Notes under the pieces: generated by a model
Seen by the model: only the letters and a program-made list of their open reading frames with translations
Database searches by the model: none
What the model was told of the DNA's origin: nothing
DNA from: Serratia liquefaciens
GTDB lineage: Bacteria; Pseudomonadota; Gammaproteobacteria; Enterobacterales; Enterobacteriaceae
NCBI RefSeq assembly: GCF_027594825.1
Contig: NZ_CP088930.1
Coordinates: 3,285,019 to 3,349,018 of the forward strand
Length of the DNA: 64,000 bases
Reading direction: 5' to 3'
Made by a program: the position numbers and the translations under genes
Shown here: in pieces, positions 1-11,027 of the stretch
Layout of the letters: each line of letters starts with the position of its first letter
Numbering within the stretch: the first letter of the stretch is position 1

Positions 1-353
1 GCCAACTGGTGGATAGGGTGATCCACTTCCGGGAAGAAGCTACAGGCGGCAATAAACAGGCAGCCAGGATAGCGATCGTGTTGGACGTACTCTGCCAGCA
101 CGTCGTAGCGTGCCAGCAATTTTTGCTGCGGGCTCAGGGTTTCATCCAGCAGCAACTGACGACGCCAGGTGTCAATTTGCTGGCCGTGATAGCGCAGGCA
201 GTCGTACAGCAGTGCTTCGCGGTCCGGCCAGAAGCGTTTTAGATCGCCCGGCTGTACGTCGAGTTTTTCTGCCAGCATTTCTAATGTGGTGGTTGCCAGG
301 CCCTGTTGTTCCAACAGCCCCAGTGCCGTATCAAGAACTTGTTCGCGTTGCAC
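1..353 (-). CDS. yjdC: TetR-family transcriptional regulator YjdC, partial (C-terminus beyond window)
   Basis: This is the first 117 codons of a TetR-type regulator; the gene runs off the left edge. The N-terminal part has the helix-turn-helix pattern of the family ([21 protein letters not shown], roughly residues 21-41), followed by LLYDCLRY and [15 protein letters not shown], which match E. coli YjdC closely. I chose the GTG at 353 because a GGAGGG ribosome site lies eight bases upstream and the protein aligns with YjdC from there. It sits 40 bases downstream of dsbD on the same strand, as in E. coli. The regulated genes are not evident from the sequence. Confidence 0.85.
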   Translation of the reverse strand, partial: MQREQVLDTALGLLEQQGLATTTLEMLAEKLDVQPGDLKRFWPDREALLYDCLRYHGQQIDTWRRQLLLDETLSPQQKLLARYDVLAEYVQHDRYPGCLFIAACSFFPEVDHPIHQL

Positions 354-393
354 TTGTGCTCCCTCCAAATTCGGTTCTGAACTTCAGTGTTAT

Positions 394-2103
394 TTATTGC
401 ACTACTTTCTGCAAATGCGCGTTGAACGTTGGAGCATCCATAAAGCCGGTCACCCGCTGAGCCGTCAACTCTTGTCCTGCGCCGTTAAAAAATAGAATTG
501 TCGGCAAACCCAGGACTTTCAAGTGCTTGAGCAATGCTGCCTGTTCGGCATTGTTGGCGGTTACATCCGCCTGCAGCAGCACGGCATTGGCCAGCTTAGC
601 CTGAACGGCTGCATCACTAAAGGTATACTTTTCGAACTCTTTGCAGGCTACGCACCAATCGGCATACAGATCCAGCATCACCGGTTTACCCTGTGCTTGC
701 TGCAGCGCCAGGTTGAGCTGTTCCACATTACTGACCTGCGTAAAGCTCAGGTGTGGCGTAGCCTGCTGCGAACTATTGGCGCCAAAAGCCCAGTCTTGCA
801 ACGGCCGAGCGGCGATCACCGCCGCTGCCAACAGCAGCATCTGCAAGGCGCGGGCCCAGCCGCGAGAGGTTTTCAGGCTGAGTGCGAAGGCCCAGCCGAA
901 GAACGCCAAACCCAGCAGGCTCCACAGCCGCAGCCCCCACAAATCGCCGATCACACGTTCCAGCAGAAATACCGGCAGGGCGAGGATCACAAAGCCGAAA
1001 GCCTCTTTGACATACTGCATCCATGGGCCGCTACGCGGCAGCAGGCGGTTGCCGAACAGGGTGACGAGCACCAGCGGGATCCCCATGCCTAATGCGTAAA
1101 GGTACAAGGTACCGCCGCCGGCCCACATATTGCCGCTCTGGGCAATGTAGAGCAGGATCGCGCTGAGCGGTGCGGTGGTACAGGGAGAACAGATCAATCC
1201 GGCCAGAGCCCCCATCAGGAACACGCCGGGCAGCGAGCCCCCCTTTTGGGTATTGCTCCAGCCCGCCAGGCGCGTTTGCAGCGAGGCCGGTAATTGCAAT
1301 GAATAGAGGCCAAACATCGACAATGCCAGCGCGATAAACAGCACCGAGAGGCCAATCAATACATACGGATGTTGCAGTGCCGCCTGAAACTGCAGCCCGG
1401 CGGCAGCAACCACCAAACCCAGCAAGGTATAGGTCAGCGCCATGCCCTGCACGTAAACCACCGCCAACGCCAGGATACGCCCGCTGCTGTGCGGTTTTTC
1501 ACGACCTAAAATGATGCCGGAAATCAGAGGGTACATCGGCAGAACGCAGGGGGTGAAAGCGATGCCGATACCGATCAGCAATGCCCACAGCGGCGAGAAT
1601 GGCAGATCGTTAGGTGCCTTTACCGGCTCTGTCGGCTCTGGGATTACCGGAACGGCGGAAGCGCTCACGGCATTCAACGGGATCACTCGCGTTTCCGGTG
1701 GGTAGCAGAAGCCGGCTTCTGCGCAGCCCTGGTAGGTTACGCTCAGGCTGGCATCCGCCGTTGCTTGCTGCAGCGGAACCTTCAGGTTCAGCTGTTGCTT
1801 GAAAATGGCGACTTCGCCGAAAAATTCGTCTTTGTGGCTCAGCCCTGCGGGCAGTTCGAAGGTGCCCAGCGAGGCCTGTTTCGGCACCAGTTTGATCTGC
1901 TGGCGATAGAGGTAATAACCGGGACGAATTTGCCAGTCCAGCGACAGCTGATTGCCTTGCTGTTTGAAATCAAAGGCGAAGGCCTGATCGACAGGCACGA
2001 ACTGGCTGCCGCCGTTTTGGCCGAACAGCGAAGCCTGGGCCGCCTGCGGCAGAAAGAACAGGCTGCAAAGCAGAAAAATCAGTTTAATGAGGCGTTGATC
2101 CAT
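394..2103 (-). CDS. dsbD: Thiol:disulfide interchange protein DsbD
   Basis: Inner-membrane reductant conduit that passes electrons from cytoplasmic thioredoxin to periplasmic DsbC, DsbG and CcmG. The 569 residues give the expected three parts. There is a signal peptide (about 1-24) and an N-terminal periplasmic domain with the cysteine pair C127/C133. A multi-spanning core carries FTPCVLP and ICSPC, and a C-terminal thioredoxin domain has the WCVAC active site (C484/C487). All six catalytic cysteines are present. The start at 2103 overlaps the end of cutA by 25 bases and has no good ribosome site, which suggests translational coupling to cutA. Confidence 0.97.
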   Translation of the reverse strand: MDQRLIKLIFLLCSLFFLPQAAQASLFGQNGGSQFVPVDQAFAFDFKQQGNQLSLDWQIRPGYYLYRQQIKLVPKQASLGTFELPAGLSHKDEFFGEVAIFKQQLNLKVPLQQATADASLSVTYQGCAEAGFCYPPETRVIPLNAVSASAVPVIPEPTEPVKAPNDLPFSPLWALLIGIGIAFTPCVLPMYPLISGIILGREKPHSSGRILALAVVYVQGMALTYTLLGLVVAAAGLQFQAALQHPYVLIGLSVLFIALALSMFGLYSLQLPASLQTRLAGWSNTQKGGSLPGVFLMGALAGLICSPCTTAPLSAILLYIAQSGNMWAGGGTLYLYALGMGIPLVLVTLFGNRLLPRSGPWMQYVKEAFGFVILALPVFLLERVIGDLWGLRLWSLLGLAFFGWAFALSLKTSRGWARALQMLLLAAAVIAARPLQDWAFGANSSQQATPHLSFTQVSNVEQLNLALQQAQGKPVMLDLYADWCVACKEFEKYTFSDAAVQAKLANAVLLQADVTANNAEQAALLKHLKVLGLPTILFFNGAGQELTAQRVTGFMDAPTFNAHLQKVVQ

Positions 2104-2402
2104 AACAGGTAGTCTTTATCTCCGGCCATCACCGGCAGCACCAGCAGCTCGGGCGTCTGGTAGGGGTGATGTTGTTTCAGGTAGCTGAGCAGGGCGTCTT
2201 GATGGCGGCGATCGCTTTTGAACAGCATCTGCACTTCATATTCCTGTTCCAGTTTCCCTTCCCAGTAATATAACGACGTTGCGCCGGGTAACAGCGTGGC
2301 GCAGGCCGCCAGCTTTTCTCCCAGAACCCGGGCCGCCAGGTCTTGTGCCGTGGCTTCATCGGGTGCGGTGCAGAGTATGACGACAGCTTCGCAATCAGAC
2401 AT
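2079..2402 (-). CDS. cutA: Divalent-cation tolerance protein CutA
   Basis: Small trimeric cytoplasmic protein of the CutA1 family, linked genetically to copper and divalent-cation tolerance; its biochemical role is unsettled. It is 107 residues from the ATG at 2402, which has GAGAGG about eight bases upstream. An in-frame ATG at 2417 has no ribosome site. Conserved blocks are [32 protein letters not shown] and [14 protein letters not shown]. It is first in a cutA-dsbD-yjdC run on the minus strand, as in E. coli. Confidence 0.95.
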   Translation of the reverse strand: MSDCEAVVILCTAPDEATAQDLAARVLGEKLAACATLLPGATSLYYWEGKLEQEYEVQMLFKSDRRHQDALLSYLKQHHPYQTPELLVLPVMAGDKDYLLWINASLN

Positions 2403-2493
2403 CTTCAGCCCTCTCATCCAGATTATCAGTGGGCACTATACCTTGAAGGGCGGTCAGCTAGAAGGCGAGTTTATCGCCAGTGGGGCAGGAGGA

Positions 2494-2519
2494 AGGGAAA
2501 CCGGGGCCGCAGCCCCGGG
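2494..2519 (-). terminator. Rho-independent terminator of dcuA
   Basis: A 7-bp GC stem (CCGGGGC/GCCCCGG, 2501-2518) is followed on the minus strand by TTTCCC. It lies just past the dcuA stop and separates dcuA from cutA. Confidence 0.65.
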
Positions 2520-2527
2520 GTGAAGCA

Positions 2528-3829
2528 TTACAGCATCACGCTGCCCAGCAGGAAGCCAAACAGCACCGCCAATATCACGCCGATGGTGCCGGGGATAAAG
2601 AACGGATGGTTAAACACAAAACGCCCGATACGGGTGGTGCCGGTATCATCCATTTGTACCGCAGCGACCAGCGTTGGGTAGGTTGGCAGGATAAACAGGC
2701 CGGAAACGGCGGCGAAGGAAGCCACTGCGGTCAATGGCGACACGTTCAACGCCAGCGCCATCGGCATCAGCGCCTTGGCGGTGGCGGCCTGAGAATACAG
2801 CAGTGCCGAGCAGAAGAAGAAGATCACCGCCAACAGCCACGGGTGGGACTGGATCACCGTGCCTGCTGTCTCTTTGATCCAGTCGATGTTGGCCTGCACG
2901 AAGGTGTCGCCCAACCAGGCTACCCCCAGAATACAGATACAGGCGCTCATCCCGGCCTTAAAGGTACTGGAATTAAGCACCATATCAGTATCGACGCGGC
3001 ACAGCAGGGTGGTCAGGGTAGCGACGCTAAGCATGATGATCAGAATGGCGTTGGTGGTGTTCATCAGCGGTTTTGCCACCAGGCCCAGGCCCGGGCTGTT
3101 GATGATGGCGTAAGCCACGACGCAGAGCACGCCCAGCAGGAACAGCAGCACCGACACTTTGGCGCGGGGTTTGATTTCCATGATCTTGTTGCCGCGCAGG
3201 GTCACCAGGCCTTCTTCCAGGCGTTTGAGGTAAACCGGATCGTCAGACAGCTTGGAGTCGAACAGCCAGCTTACCAGCAGCGACATCACCAGTACGGCGC
3301 AGAAGGTAGACGGCATCACGACCATCAGCAGGTGCAGATAGCTGACGCCGTGGCCTTCCATCACTGATGACATGTACACCACCGCGGCGGAAATCGGTGA
3401 GGCGGTGATGGCAATCTGGGCGGATACCACGGCGGTAGACAGCGGACGGCAAGGCTTGATGCCCTGTTCTTTCGCCACTTCGGCGATCACCGGCAGTGCG
3501 GAAAGCGAGATGTTGCCGGTACCGGCGAAGATAGTCAGAAAATAGGTGACGATCGGCGCCAGAATAGTGATGTGTTTAGGGTTCTTGCGCAGCAGTTTTT
3601 CCGTTTGCTGAACCAGATAATCCATACCGCCGGCGACCTGCATCGCCGAGATCGCGGCAATCACCGCCATGATGATGGAAATGACGTCGAACGGAATACT
3701 GCCCGGTTTCACGCCAATCAAAGCCAGGACCAAAACCCCCAGCCCGCCTGCAAATCCAATCCCGATACCGCCCAGCCTGGCCCCTAAAAAAATGGCCAGC
3801 AGAACGATAACCAATTCTACGGCTAACAT
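2528..3829 (-). CDS. dcuA: Anaerobic C4-dicarboxylate transporter DcuA
   Basis: Inner-membrane antiporter exchanging aspartate, fumarate or malate for succinate. The 433 residues are almost wholly hydrophobic, with about ten membrane spans, and match DcuA from the first residue. The ATG at 3829 has TAAGGAG upstream. The gene follows aspA on the same strand with a strong terminator between, so both linked and separate transcription are possible. Aspartate uptake by DcuA, deamination by AspA and fumarate reduction by the frd operon at 12-15 kb form one anaerobic respiratory route. Confidence 0.97.
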   Translation of the reverse strand: MLAVELVIVLLAIFLGARLGGIGIGFAGGLGVLVLALIGVKPGSIPFDVISIIMAVIAAISAMQVAGGMDYLVQQTEKLLRKNPKHITILAPIVTYFLTIFAGTGNISLSALPVIAEVAKEQGIKPCRPLSTAVVSAQIAITASPISAAVVYMSSVMEGHGVSYLHLLMVVMPSTFCAVLVMSLLVSWLFDSKLSDDPVYLKRLEEGLVTLRGNKIMEIKPRAKVSVLLFLLGVLCVVAYAIINSPGLGLVAKPLMNTTNAILIIMLSVATLTTLLCRVDTDMVLNSSTFKAGMSACICILGVAWLGDTFVQANIDWIKETAGTVIQSHPWLLAVIFFFCSALLYSQAATAKALMPMALALNVSPLTAVASFAAVSGLFILPTYPTLVAAVQMDDTGTTRIGRFVFNHPFFIPGTIGVILAVLFGFLLGSVML

Positions 3830-3896
3830 AGTGTCTACTCCTTAAAATAAGTTTTTTTGAAAACGAAAAGTTAAAATTTTGTGGGCGATGGAAAGT

Positions 3897-3936
3897 AAAA
3901 AGGCACGCTATCCAGGGGATTCAGCGTGCCTTTTTT
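3897..3936. terminator. Bidirectional terminator between aspA and dcuA
   Basis: AGGCACGCT and AGCGTGCCT form a 9-bp stem flanked by A and T runs, so it can act on either strand. It follows the aspA stop. Confidence 0.85.
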
Positions 3937-3955
3937 GGGCTACCGGGTGTGTCTG

Positions 3956-5392
3956 TTATTGTTCATTTTCATCCGTATAGCGTTTGGCTTTATAGGCCGG
4001 ATGCATCAGGTTCTCCACGGAGAAGATGTCATCCAGCTCGGCTTCGGTCAGCAGGCCGCGTTCCAGCACGACTTCACGTACGCTCTTGCCGGTTTCGGCG
4101 CAGATCTTCCCGACGATGTCACCATTGTGGTGGCCAATGAACGGGTTCAGATAGGTGACGATACCGATAGAATTGAAGACGTAGTGTTCACACACTTCTT
4201 TATTCGCGGTGATGCCGTTAATGCATTTTTCCAGCAGGTTATAGCAGGCGTTGGTCAGGATGTGGATTGACTCGAACATCGCTTGGCCAATCACCGGCTC
4301 CATAACGTTCAACTGCAGTTGGCCCGCTTCGGCCGCCATGGTAACGCAAGTGTCGTTGCCAATCACCTTGAAACACACCTGATTGACCACTTCCGGCACT
4401 ACCGGGTTGACCTTGGCCGGCATGATGGAAGAACCCGCCTGCAGTTCCGGCAGGTTAATTTCGTTCAGACCGGCGCGTGGGCCTGAAGACAACAGGCGCA
4501 GGTCGTTACAAATTTTAGACAGTTTAACCGCGAGGCGTTTCAGCGCGCTGTGCACCATCACGTAGGCGCCGCAGTCGGAGGTGGCTTCGATCAGGTCTTC
4601 GGCCGGCACGACAGGCAGATTGCTGACTTCTGCCAATTTTTGAACCGCCAGTTGCGGGTAGCCTTCCGGGGTGTTCAGCGCCGTTCCGATTGCTGTCGCG
4701 CCCAGGTTCACTTCCAGCAGCAGCTCGGCGGTGCGATGCAGGTTGCGGGTTTCTTCTTTCAGCAACACGCTGAAGGCATGGAATTCCTGGCCCAAAGTCA
4801 TTGGTACCGCATCCTGCAACTGGGTGCGCCCCATTTTCAGGATGGTTTCAAACTCTTTTGCCTTGCGGTCAAACCCTTCACGCAGTTGATTGATTGCGTC
4901 GATCAGCTTTTGGTTGGAGGCGTAAACCGCAATGCGGAAACCGGTTGGGTAGGCGTCGTTGGTAGACTGGCACTTGTTGAGATGATCGTTAGGGTTCAGG
5001 TATTGGTATTCGCCTTTCTGGTGGCCCATCAGCTCCAGACCAATATTCGCCAGCACTTCGTTGGTGTTCATGTTCAATGAAGTGCCCGCGCCGCCCTGGA
5101 ACACGTCCACCGGGAACTGGTCCATGCATTTGCCTTTATCCAGCACTTCGTCACAGGCCTGGATGATGACATCAGCGATTTTACGTGGAATGGTTTTGAG
5201 TTCTTTGTTCGCCATCGCGGCGGCTTTTTTTACCATTACCATGCCGCGAACAAACTCGGGCACATCGCTGATTTTGCTGTTGCTGATATAAAAGTTTTCA
5301 ATCGCACGCAGAGTGTGAACACCGTAATAGGCTTCTGCGGGGACTTCACGTGTTCCTAACAGGTCTTCTTCGATACGAATGTTATTTGACAT
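3956..5392 (-). CDS. aspA: Aspartate ammonia-lyase
   Basis: Converts L-aspartate to fumarate and ammonia. The 478-residue protein is full length for the family and carries the fumarase/aspartase signature [11 protein letters not shown] in its C-terminal half, plus [16 protein letters not shown] and QLQNVMEP-type substrate-binding segments (here NDAYPTGFR and QLNVMEPV). The ATG at 5392 has AAGGTT upstream. A CRP-type site lies 187 bases upstream. It feeds fumarate to fumarate reductase under oxygen limitation. Confidence 0.98.
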   Translation of the reverse strand: MSNNIRIEEDLLGTREVPAEAYYGVHTLRAIENFYISNSKISDVPEFVRGMVMVKKAAAMANKELKTIPRKIADVIIQACDEVLDKGKCMDQFPVDVFQGGAGTSLNMNTNEVLANIGLELMGHQKGEYQYLNPNDHLNKCQSTNDAYPTGFRIAVYASNQKLIDAINQLREGFDRKAKEFETILKMGRTQLQDAVPMTLGQEFHAFSVLLKEETRNLHRTAELLLEVNLGATAIGTALNTPEGYPQLAVQKLAEVSNLPVVPAEDLIEATSDCGAYVMVHSALKRLAVKLSKICNDLRLLSSGPRAGLNEINLPELQAGSSIMPAKVNPVVPEVVNQVCFKVIGNDTCVTMAAEAGQLQLNVMEPVIGQAMFESIHILTNACYNLLEKCINGITANKEVCEHYVFNSIGIVTYLNPFIGHHNGDIVGKICAETGKSVREVVLERGLLTEAELDDIFSVENLMHPAYKAKRYTDENEQ

Positions 5393-5737
5393 GTGAACCT
5401 TCTTTGTATTGCTGCCGAATTAATTAATTGTCAGGGAACCAAATTATGTTGCCGAAGGCTTCAGGCATGAAACGATTAACCACTGTGCCCGTTGCTGCCC
5501 AGATCATATGCTGGTTAGTAATAAATGACTGAATCCAGATCACCTTCTGAGCCTTCTTAAATTGCCTGTTTCTGGTTCTGTGATCCCTTTCACGTTTATT
5601 AACTTTAGCAATAAAAAAGGGCCTTTGGTTGAAATGCACACCGGCAGACCCCATTGTATTTAGGTCGGCCGTTTACCGGCCCCCTTTTCGCGCCGTCGCC
5701 AACGTGCGGTTGCGCAGATCTACCAGAGGAGAACCAG
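5393..5737. other. 345-bp divergent intergenic region, aspA/fxsA
   Basis: No credible gene is seen. It holds the 5' leader of aspA with a CRP-like site at 5579-5594. On the fxsA side there is a small GGCCG/CGGCC hairpin (5667-5681) and the fxsA ribosome site. Confidence 0.6.
5579..5594. promoter_or_regulatory. CRP-like binding site upstream of aspA
   Basis: TGTGA-N6-TCACG differs from the CRP consensus TGTGA-N6-TCACA at one base. E. coli aspA is known to be CRP activated. The assignment to aspA rather than fxsA rests on that precedent. Confidence 0.7.
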
Positions 5738-6229
5738 GTGCGCTGGTTACCGTTACTGCTGATATTTCTGTTGGCTTACATAGAGATATCCCTATTTATC
5801 AAAGTCGCCGCCGTATTGGGTGTGGCGATCACCCTGTTGCTGGTGGTGTTCACTTCCTGCGTCGGCATTTCGCTGGTGCGCAATCAGGGCATGAAAACCT
5901 TCATGCAGATGCAACAAAAACTGGCGGCGGGGGAAAGTCCTGCTTCAGAAATGGTGAAGAGCGTGTCATTGGTGCTGGCGGGCTTTTTGCTGCTGGTACC
6001 GGGTTTCTTTACCGATTTCCTCGGCCTGTTGCTGTTACTGCCCCCGGTGCAAAAATCGCTGACGCTGAAACTGATGCCGCATCTTTCCGTTTATCGCCCC
6101 GGCGGTTGGAGCCAGGGCGGCGATGCCGCCAACGGCAACACCTTCGACGGCGAGTTCCAGCGTAAAAACGACGATCGCTATACGCTGGATCATCAGCCCG
6201 ACGATCATGACAAACGCAACGATCGTTGA
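5738..6229 (+). CDS. fxsA: Inner-membrane protein FxsA
   Basis: Small membrane protein; in E. coli, extra copies relieve exclusion of phage T7 by the F plasmid. It has 163 residues from the GTG at 5738, preceded by AGAGGAGAA. Longer in-frame starts are possible, but homology to FxsA begins at RWLP. Several membrane spans occupy the first 130 residues, including LLLVPGFFTDFLGLLLLLPP, followed by a short polar tail with GNTFDGEFQRK. It lies directly before groESL, as in E. coli, and ends at a strong terminator. Confidence 0.93.
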   Translation: MRWLPLLLIFLLAYIEISLFIKVAAVLGVAITLLLVVFTSCVGISLVRNQGMKTFMQMQQKLAAGESPASEMVKSVSLVLAGFLLLVPGFFTDFLGLLLLLPPVQKSLTLKLMPHLSVYRPGGWSQGGDAANGNTFDGEFQRKNDDRYTLDHQPDDHDKRNDR

Positions 6230-6256
6230 AAAAACGCGGCCCAGGCCGCGTTTTTC
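6230..6256 (+). terminator. Terminator of fxsA
   Basis: AACGCGGCC/GGCCGCGTT form a 9-bp stem with a two-base gap, flanked by A and T runs right after the fxsA stop. Confidence 0.85.
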
Positions 6257-6304
6257 GCATCAGTAGCTCAGTATTGCCATCAAAAGCGAAAATTTTTTTG
6301 GCTG

Positions 6305-6336
6305 CCCCCTTGAAGGGGGATGGAATGCCCCCATTT
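6305..6336 (+). promoter_or_regulatory. Sigma-32 heat-shock promoter of groESL
   Basis: CCCCCTTGAAG (6305-6315) and CCCCCATTT (6328-6336) match the sigma-32 consensus and are nearly the same as the E. coli groE promoter. It lies 78 bases upstream of groES. Confidence 0.92.
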
Positions 6337-6413
6337 CAAATCCCACAAGCCGGTATTAACAATCCGGTGACAACCCTAAATCTGATAGAGACCTTCTTAC
6401 AGGAGAGCGTTCA

Positions 6414-6707
6414 ATGAGTATTCGTCCATTGCATGACCGCGTTATCGTCAAGCGCAAAGAAGTTGAATCAAAATCTGCTGGCGGCATCGTCCTGACTGGC
6501 TCTGCAGCGGGTAAATCTACTCGTGGCGAAGTTGTCGCGGTGGGTAAAGGGCGTGTTCTGGAAAGCGGCAACATCCAGCCGCTGGATGTGAAAGTTGGCG
6601 ATATCGTGATTTTCAACGACGGTTACGGCGTGAAAGCAGAGAAGATCGACAATGAAGAAGTGTTGATCATGTCCGAAAGCGACATTCTGGCAATTGTTGA
6701 AGCGTAA
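6414..6707 (+). CDS. groES: Co-chaperonin GroES
   Basis: The 10-kDa lid of the GroEL folding chamber. Its 97 residues match the E. coli length exactly. It opens with [15 protein letters not shown], has the mobile loop [13 protein letters not shown] that docks onto GroEL, and ends IVEA. GAGAG precedes the ATG. It is first in the groESL operon behind the sigma-32 promoter, 44 bases before groEL. Confidence 0.99.
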   Translation: MSIRPLHDRVIVKRKEVESKSAGGIVLTGSAAGKSTRGEVVAVGKGRVLESGNIQPLDVKVGDIVIFNDGYGVKAEKIDNEEVLIMSESDILAIVEA

Positions 6708-6739
6708 ACACGCTTTATCTTCTGAACTGAACGAGTTGA

Positions 6740-8398
<1,659 letters not shown>

Positions 8399-8421
8399 TC
8401 ATCCCCCACGTTCGCGTGTGC

Positions 8422-8456
8422 AAAAGCCCCGGCCAATTGGTCGGGGCTTTTTTTTG
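8422..8456 (+). terminator. Terminator of groESL
   Basis: AAAAGCCCCG and CGGGGCTTTT pair around a GCCAATTGGT loop and run into eight or more T residues. Confidence 0.92.
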
Positions 8457-8637
8457 CGTGCTTTGTCTCACTGCTTTTGATGATATTTATGCAGACCGGG
8501 CTGATTTAGCTGGTAAACTGATCTTTCATCAGCTGTCGCTCAAGACGTTGGCCAGCACCAGTGGCAACGGATGCTTAAGAGATAGCAACGCTTTCTGATA
8601 AGCTTTTGCGAAACTCTCAATATAGATGGGGAACAAG

Positions 8638-8982
8638 ATGCGGATTAAAGCCTTACTGGGTCTTTCGGCAGCCTTGCTGCTGGCAGGTTGCAGCAGCACC
8701 AATGAACTTTCCGCCGCAGGTCAGCAGGTTAAATTTACCGATACCAAACCGGCGGCGGAATGCCAGCTGGTGGGCGAAGTGACTGGCACCCAGAGCAACT
8801 GGTTGTCCGGTAACGGTGGTGAAGGCAGCTCCATGCGCGGCGCGGCAAACGATCTGCGCAACAAGGCAGCGGCAATGGGCGGCAACGTGATTTATGGTGC
8901 TACCAGCCCAAGCCAGAACCTGCTTTCAAGCTTTGCCCCGTTGGACAGCAAAATGGCCGGCCAGGTTTATAAGTGCCCGTAA
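8638..8982 (+). CDS. yjeI: DUF4156 lipoprotein YjeI
   Basis: Predicted small lipoprotein of unknown function. I chose the ATG at 8638 over the in-frame one at 8626, because GGGGAA lies just upstream and it yields a compact lipoprotein signal (MRIKALLGLSAALLLAGC, lipid-bearing cysteine about residue 18). The mature part contains ELSAAGQQVKF, NWLSGNGGEGSSMRGAAN and KAAAMGGNVIYG, closely matching E. coli YjeI, which also sits after groEL. It is 114 residues and is followed by its own terminator. Confidence 0.9.
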   Translation: MRIKALLGLSAALLLAGCSSTNELSAAGQQVKFTDTKPAAECQLVGEVTGTQSNWLSGNGGEGSSMRGAANDLRNKAAAMGGNVIYGATSPSQNLLSSFAPLDSKMAGQVYKCP

Positions 8983-9014
8983 CGCAAGATTAATGCGTAC
9001 GCCATAGCATAAGA

Positions 9015-9044
9015 AAGAGGCATGCCCAGGCATGCCTCTTTTGT
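9015..9044 (+). terminator. Terminator of yjeI
   Basis: AAGAGGCATGCC and GGCATGCCTCTT form a long perfect stem with T residues after it. It could also serve epmB on the minus strand. Confidence 0.85.
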
Positions 9045-9065
9045 TTCTGTCATTGCGCCGAACAG

Positions 9066-10094
9066 TCAATCTTGCATCAGGCGCAGATCGAGCGGCGTTT
9101 TGCTTGGCTTGCCGCCGACTTCACGGGTCAGACGCGGAACCATATAACCGGAAACCTTGCTCAGCAGCGCCTGCATAATGGTGCGCGCTTCGTCGTCGCT
9201 GACCATAAAGTGCGCCGCGCCTTGTACCTTATCCAGCACGTGGATGTAATAGGGCAGAATTCCGGCGTCGAACAGCGCATTGCTCAGTGCCGCCAAGGTG
9301 TCGGCGTTGTCGTTAATGCCGCGCAGCAACACGCTTTGGTTCAGCAAGGTGACGCCAGCCAGACGCAGCTGCGCCATGGCTCCCTGCAGTTCACGGTCAA
9401 TCTCATTGGCATGATTGATGTGTGTGACCATCAGTACCTGCAGACGAGAGGCCGACAGCCTGCGGCACAGCTCTGGCGTGATACGCGCCGGGATCACCAC
9501 CGGCAAACGGGTGTGGATGCGCAGGCGTTTTACATGTTCAATGGCTTCCAGCTCACCGATCAGCCAGTCCAGCTCGTGATCCTTTGCCATCAGCGGATCG
9601 CCGCCGGAGAAAATAATCTCATCCAGTTCCGGGTGTTGGCGGATATAATCCAACGCCTGACGCCAGTTGGCCTTATTGCCCTGGTTGTCCTGATACGGAA
9701 AATGGCGGCGGAAGCAGTAGCGGCAGTTAACCGCACAGCCGCCTTTAACCAGCAGCAGAGCGCGATTACGGTATTTATGCAGCAGGCCTGGCACCACGCT
9801 ACGCTGTTCGTCCAGCGGATCGGTCGTGAAGCCGGGTGCATTGATGAATTCTTCGCTGGCGGTCAGAACCTGACGCAATAGCGGGTCATTGGCGTCGCCG
9901 GGACGCATGCGTGCGGCGAAGGCGCGGGGGACGCGCAATGCAAACAGTCGACGGGCTTCACGGCCCTGCGGCAGGTCCGGATGCGTATTCAGTGACAAAA
10001 GCTGCAGTAATTCATCGGGATCGGTAATAACATCGGCGAGTTGATGCAACCAATCTTCTCTATATGCCGTACTTTGGGTTATAATGTGTGCCAT
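9066..10094 (-). CDS. epmB: EF-P (R)-beta-lysine pathway: lysine 2,3-aminomutase EpmB
   Basis: Radical-SAM, PLP-dependent enzyme that turns (S)-alpha-lysine into (R)-beta-lysine, the substrate EpmA attaches to EF-P. The 342 residues have the radical-SAM cluster CAVNCRYC (C120, C124, C127) and the glycine-rich SGGDPLM motif. They end with the family's LTREVGGKPSKTPLDL. It is shorter than clostridial lysine 2,3-aminomutases, as expected for the EpmB branch. It is divergent from efp with 42 bases between the starts, so the promoters share the interval and the efp -10 probably lies inside epmB. Confidence 0.97.
   Translation of the reverse strand: MAHIITQSTAYREDWLHQLADVITDPDELLQLLSLNTHPDLPQGREARRLFALRVPRAFAARMRPGDANDPLLRQVLTASEEFINAPGFTTDPLDEQRSVVPGLLHKYRNRALLLVKGGCAVNCRYCFRRHFPYQDNQGNKANWRQALDYIRQHPELDEIIFSGGDPLMAKDHELDWLIGELEAIEHVKRLRIHTRLPVVIPARITPELCRRLSASRLQVLMVTHINHANEIDRELQGAMAQLRLAGVTLLNQSVLLRGINDNADTLAALSNALFDAGILPYYIHVLDKVQGAAHFMVSDDEARTIMQALLSKVSGYMVPRLTREVGGKPSKTPLDLRLMQD
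10080..10085 (+). promoter_or_regulatory. Likely -10 element of the efp promoter
   Basis: TATAAT, about 50 bases upstream of the efp ATG and inside the first codons of epmB on the other strand. No good -35 hexamer was found at 16-18 bases. Confidence 0.5.
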
Positions 10095-10136
10095 TTTTTT
10101 GGCTAAGCTACCAGTTTAAATATTCAGAGGGCCATC

Positions 10137-10703
10137 ATGGCGACTTATTCTAGCAACGATTTCCGTCCGGGTCTTAAAATCATGTTCGAGGGCGAACCTT
10201 ACGCTATCGAATCCAGTGAGTTCGTTAAGCCGGGCAAAGGTCAGGCATTTGCGCGCGTTAAAATGCGTCGTCTGCTGACCGGTACTCGCGTTGAGAAAAC
10301 CTTTAAATCTACCGACTCTTGCGAAGGCGCGGACGTGGTAGATACCAACATGAACTACCTGTACAACGACGGTGAGTTCTACCACTTCATGCACCCTGAG
10401 ACTTTCGAGCAGCACGGTGTTGAAGAAAAAACCGTCTCTGACGCGGCAAAATGGCTGCAAGACAACGCAGAATGTATCGTTACCCTGTGGGACGGTCGTC
10501 CAATCGCGGTTCAGCCACCGAACTTTATCGAAGCAGAAATCACTGACACCGATCCAGGTCTGAAAGGCGATACTGCCGGTACCGGCGGCAAGCCTGCTAC
10601 CCTGAGCACTGGCGCCGTGGTTAAGGTTCCGTTGTTCGTACAGATTGGCGAAGTTGTCCGCGTTGACACCCGCTCTGGCGAATACGTTTCACGCGTAAAA
10701 TAA
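10137..10703 (+). CDS. efp: Elongation factor P
   Basis: Translation factor that enters the ribosomal E site and relieves stalling at polyproline. The 188 residues match E. coli in length. The modified lysine is K34 in [10 protein letters not shown], the site for beta-lysylation by EpmA/EpmB, and the expected KOW-like and two OB domains follow. AGAGGG precedes the ATG. Both epmB (divergent neighbour) and epmA (16.0 kb) are in this window. The hydroxylase EpmC is not seen here. Confidence 0.99.
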   Translation: MATYSSNDFRPGLKIMFEGEPYAIESSEFVKPGKGQAFARVKMRRLLTGTRVEKTFKSTDSCEGADVVDTNMNYLYNDGEFYHFMHPETFEQHGVEEKTVSDAAKWLQDNAECIVTLWDGRPIAVQPPNFIEAEITDTDPGLKGDTAGTGGKPATLSTGAVVKVPLFVQIGEVVRVDTRSGEYVSRVK

Positions 10704-10713
10704 GTTTCATAAC

Positions 10714-10745
10714 AAAGGAGCCCTGTGTGGCTCCTTTGCTTTATT
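10714..10745 (+). terminator. Terminator of efp
   Basis: AAAGGAGCC/GGCTCCTTT stem around CTGTGT, followed by GCTTTATT. Confidence 0.85.
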
Positions 10746-10774
10746 CTCTTCCGCATCCCCTTGGCAGAATCAGC

Positions 10775-10906
10775 ATGATAAAGAAAGCTCTGTTGGTCGT
10801 TGTCTCCCTGTTAATACTGCTGTCCCTTAACGGTTGTAATACTTTCCGCGGCTTTGGTGAAGACGTTCAGCACCTTGGTGGCGCTATCTCTCGCACTGCA
10901 AGTTAA
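10775..10906 (+). CDS. ecnA: Entericidin A
   Basis: Very small cell-envelope lipoprotein of 43 residues, the antidote half of the entericidin pair in the E. coli literature. The signal MIKKALLVVVSLLILLSLNGC ends in a lipobox cysteine. The mature part NTFRGFGEDVQHLGGAISR is the entericidin A pattern. The ribosome site is weak (GGCAGAA). A short GTTAAT/ATTAAC hairpin overlaps the stop codon. It lies right after efp and before ecnB, as in E. coli. Confidence 0.9.
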   Translation: MIKKALLVVVSLLILLSLNGCNTFRGFGEDVQHLGGAISRTAS

Positions 10907-11027
10907 TAAGCATTAACCTTTCTAATGTAATTGTGCGAAATAAAACCATTTAAACAGCAACCCCCGCTAATATTTACTAAGCTTAGAAAGCCGTACTTTA
11001 TCGTCACTGACAAATAAGGACTTTCCT

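Noticed and set aside
5424..5654. 76-codon frame upstream of aspA on the minus strand
   Set aside because: It covers the CRP site and leader, and the translation shows no family features.
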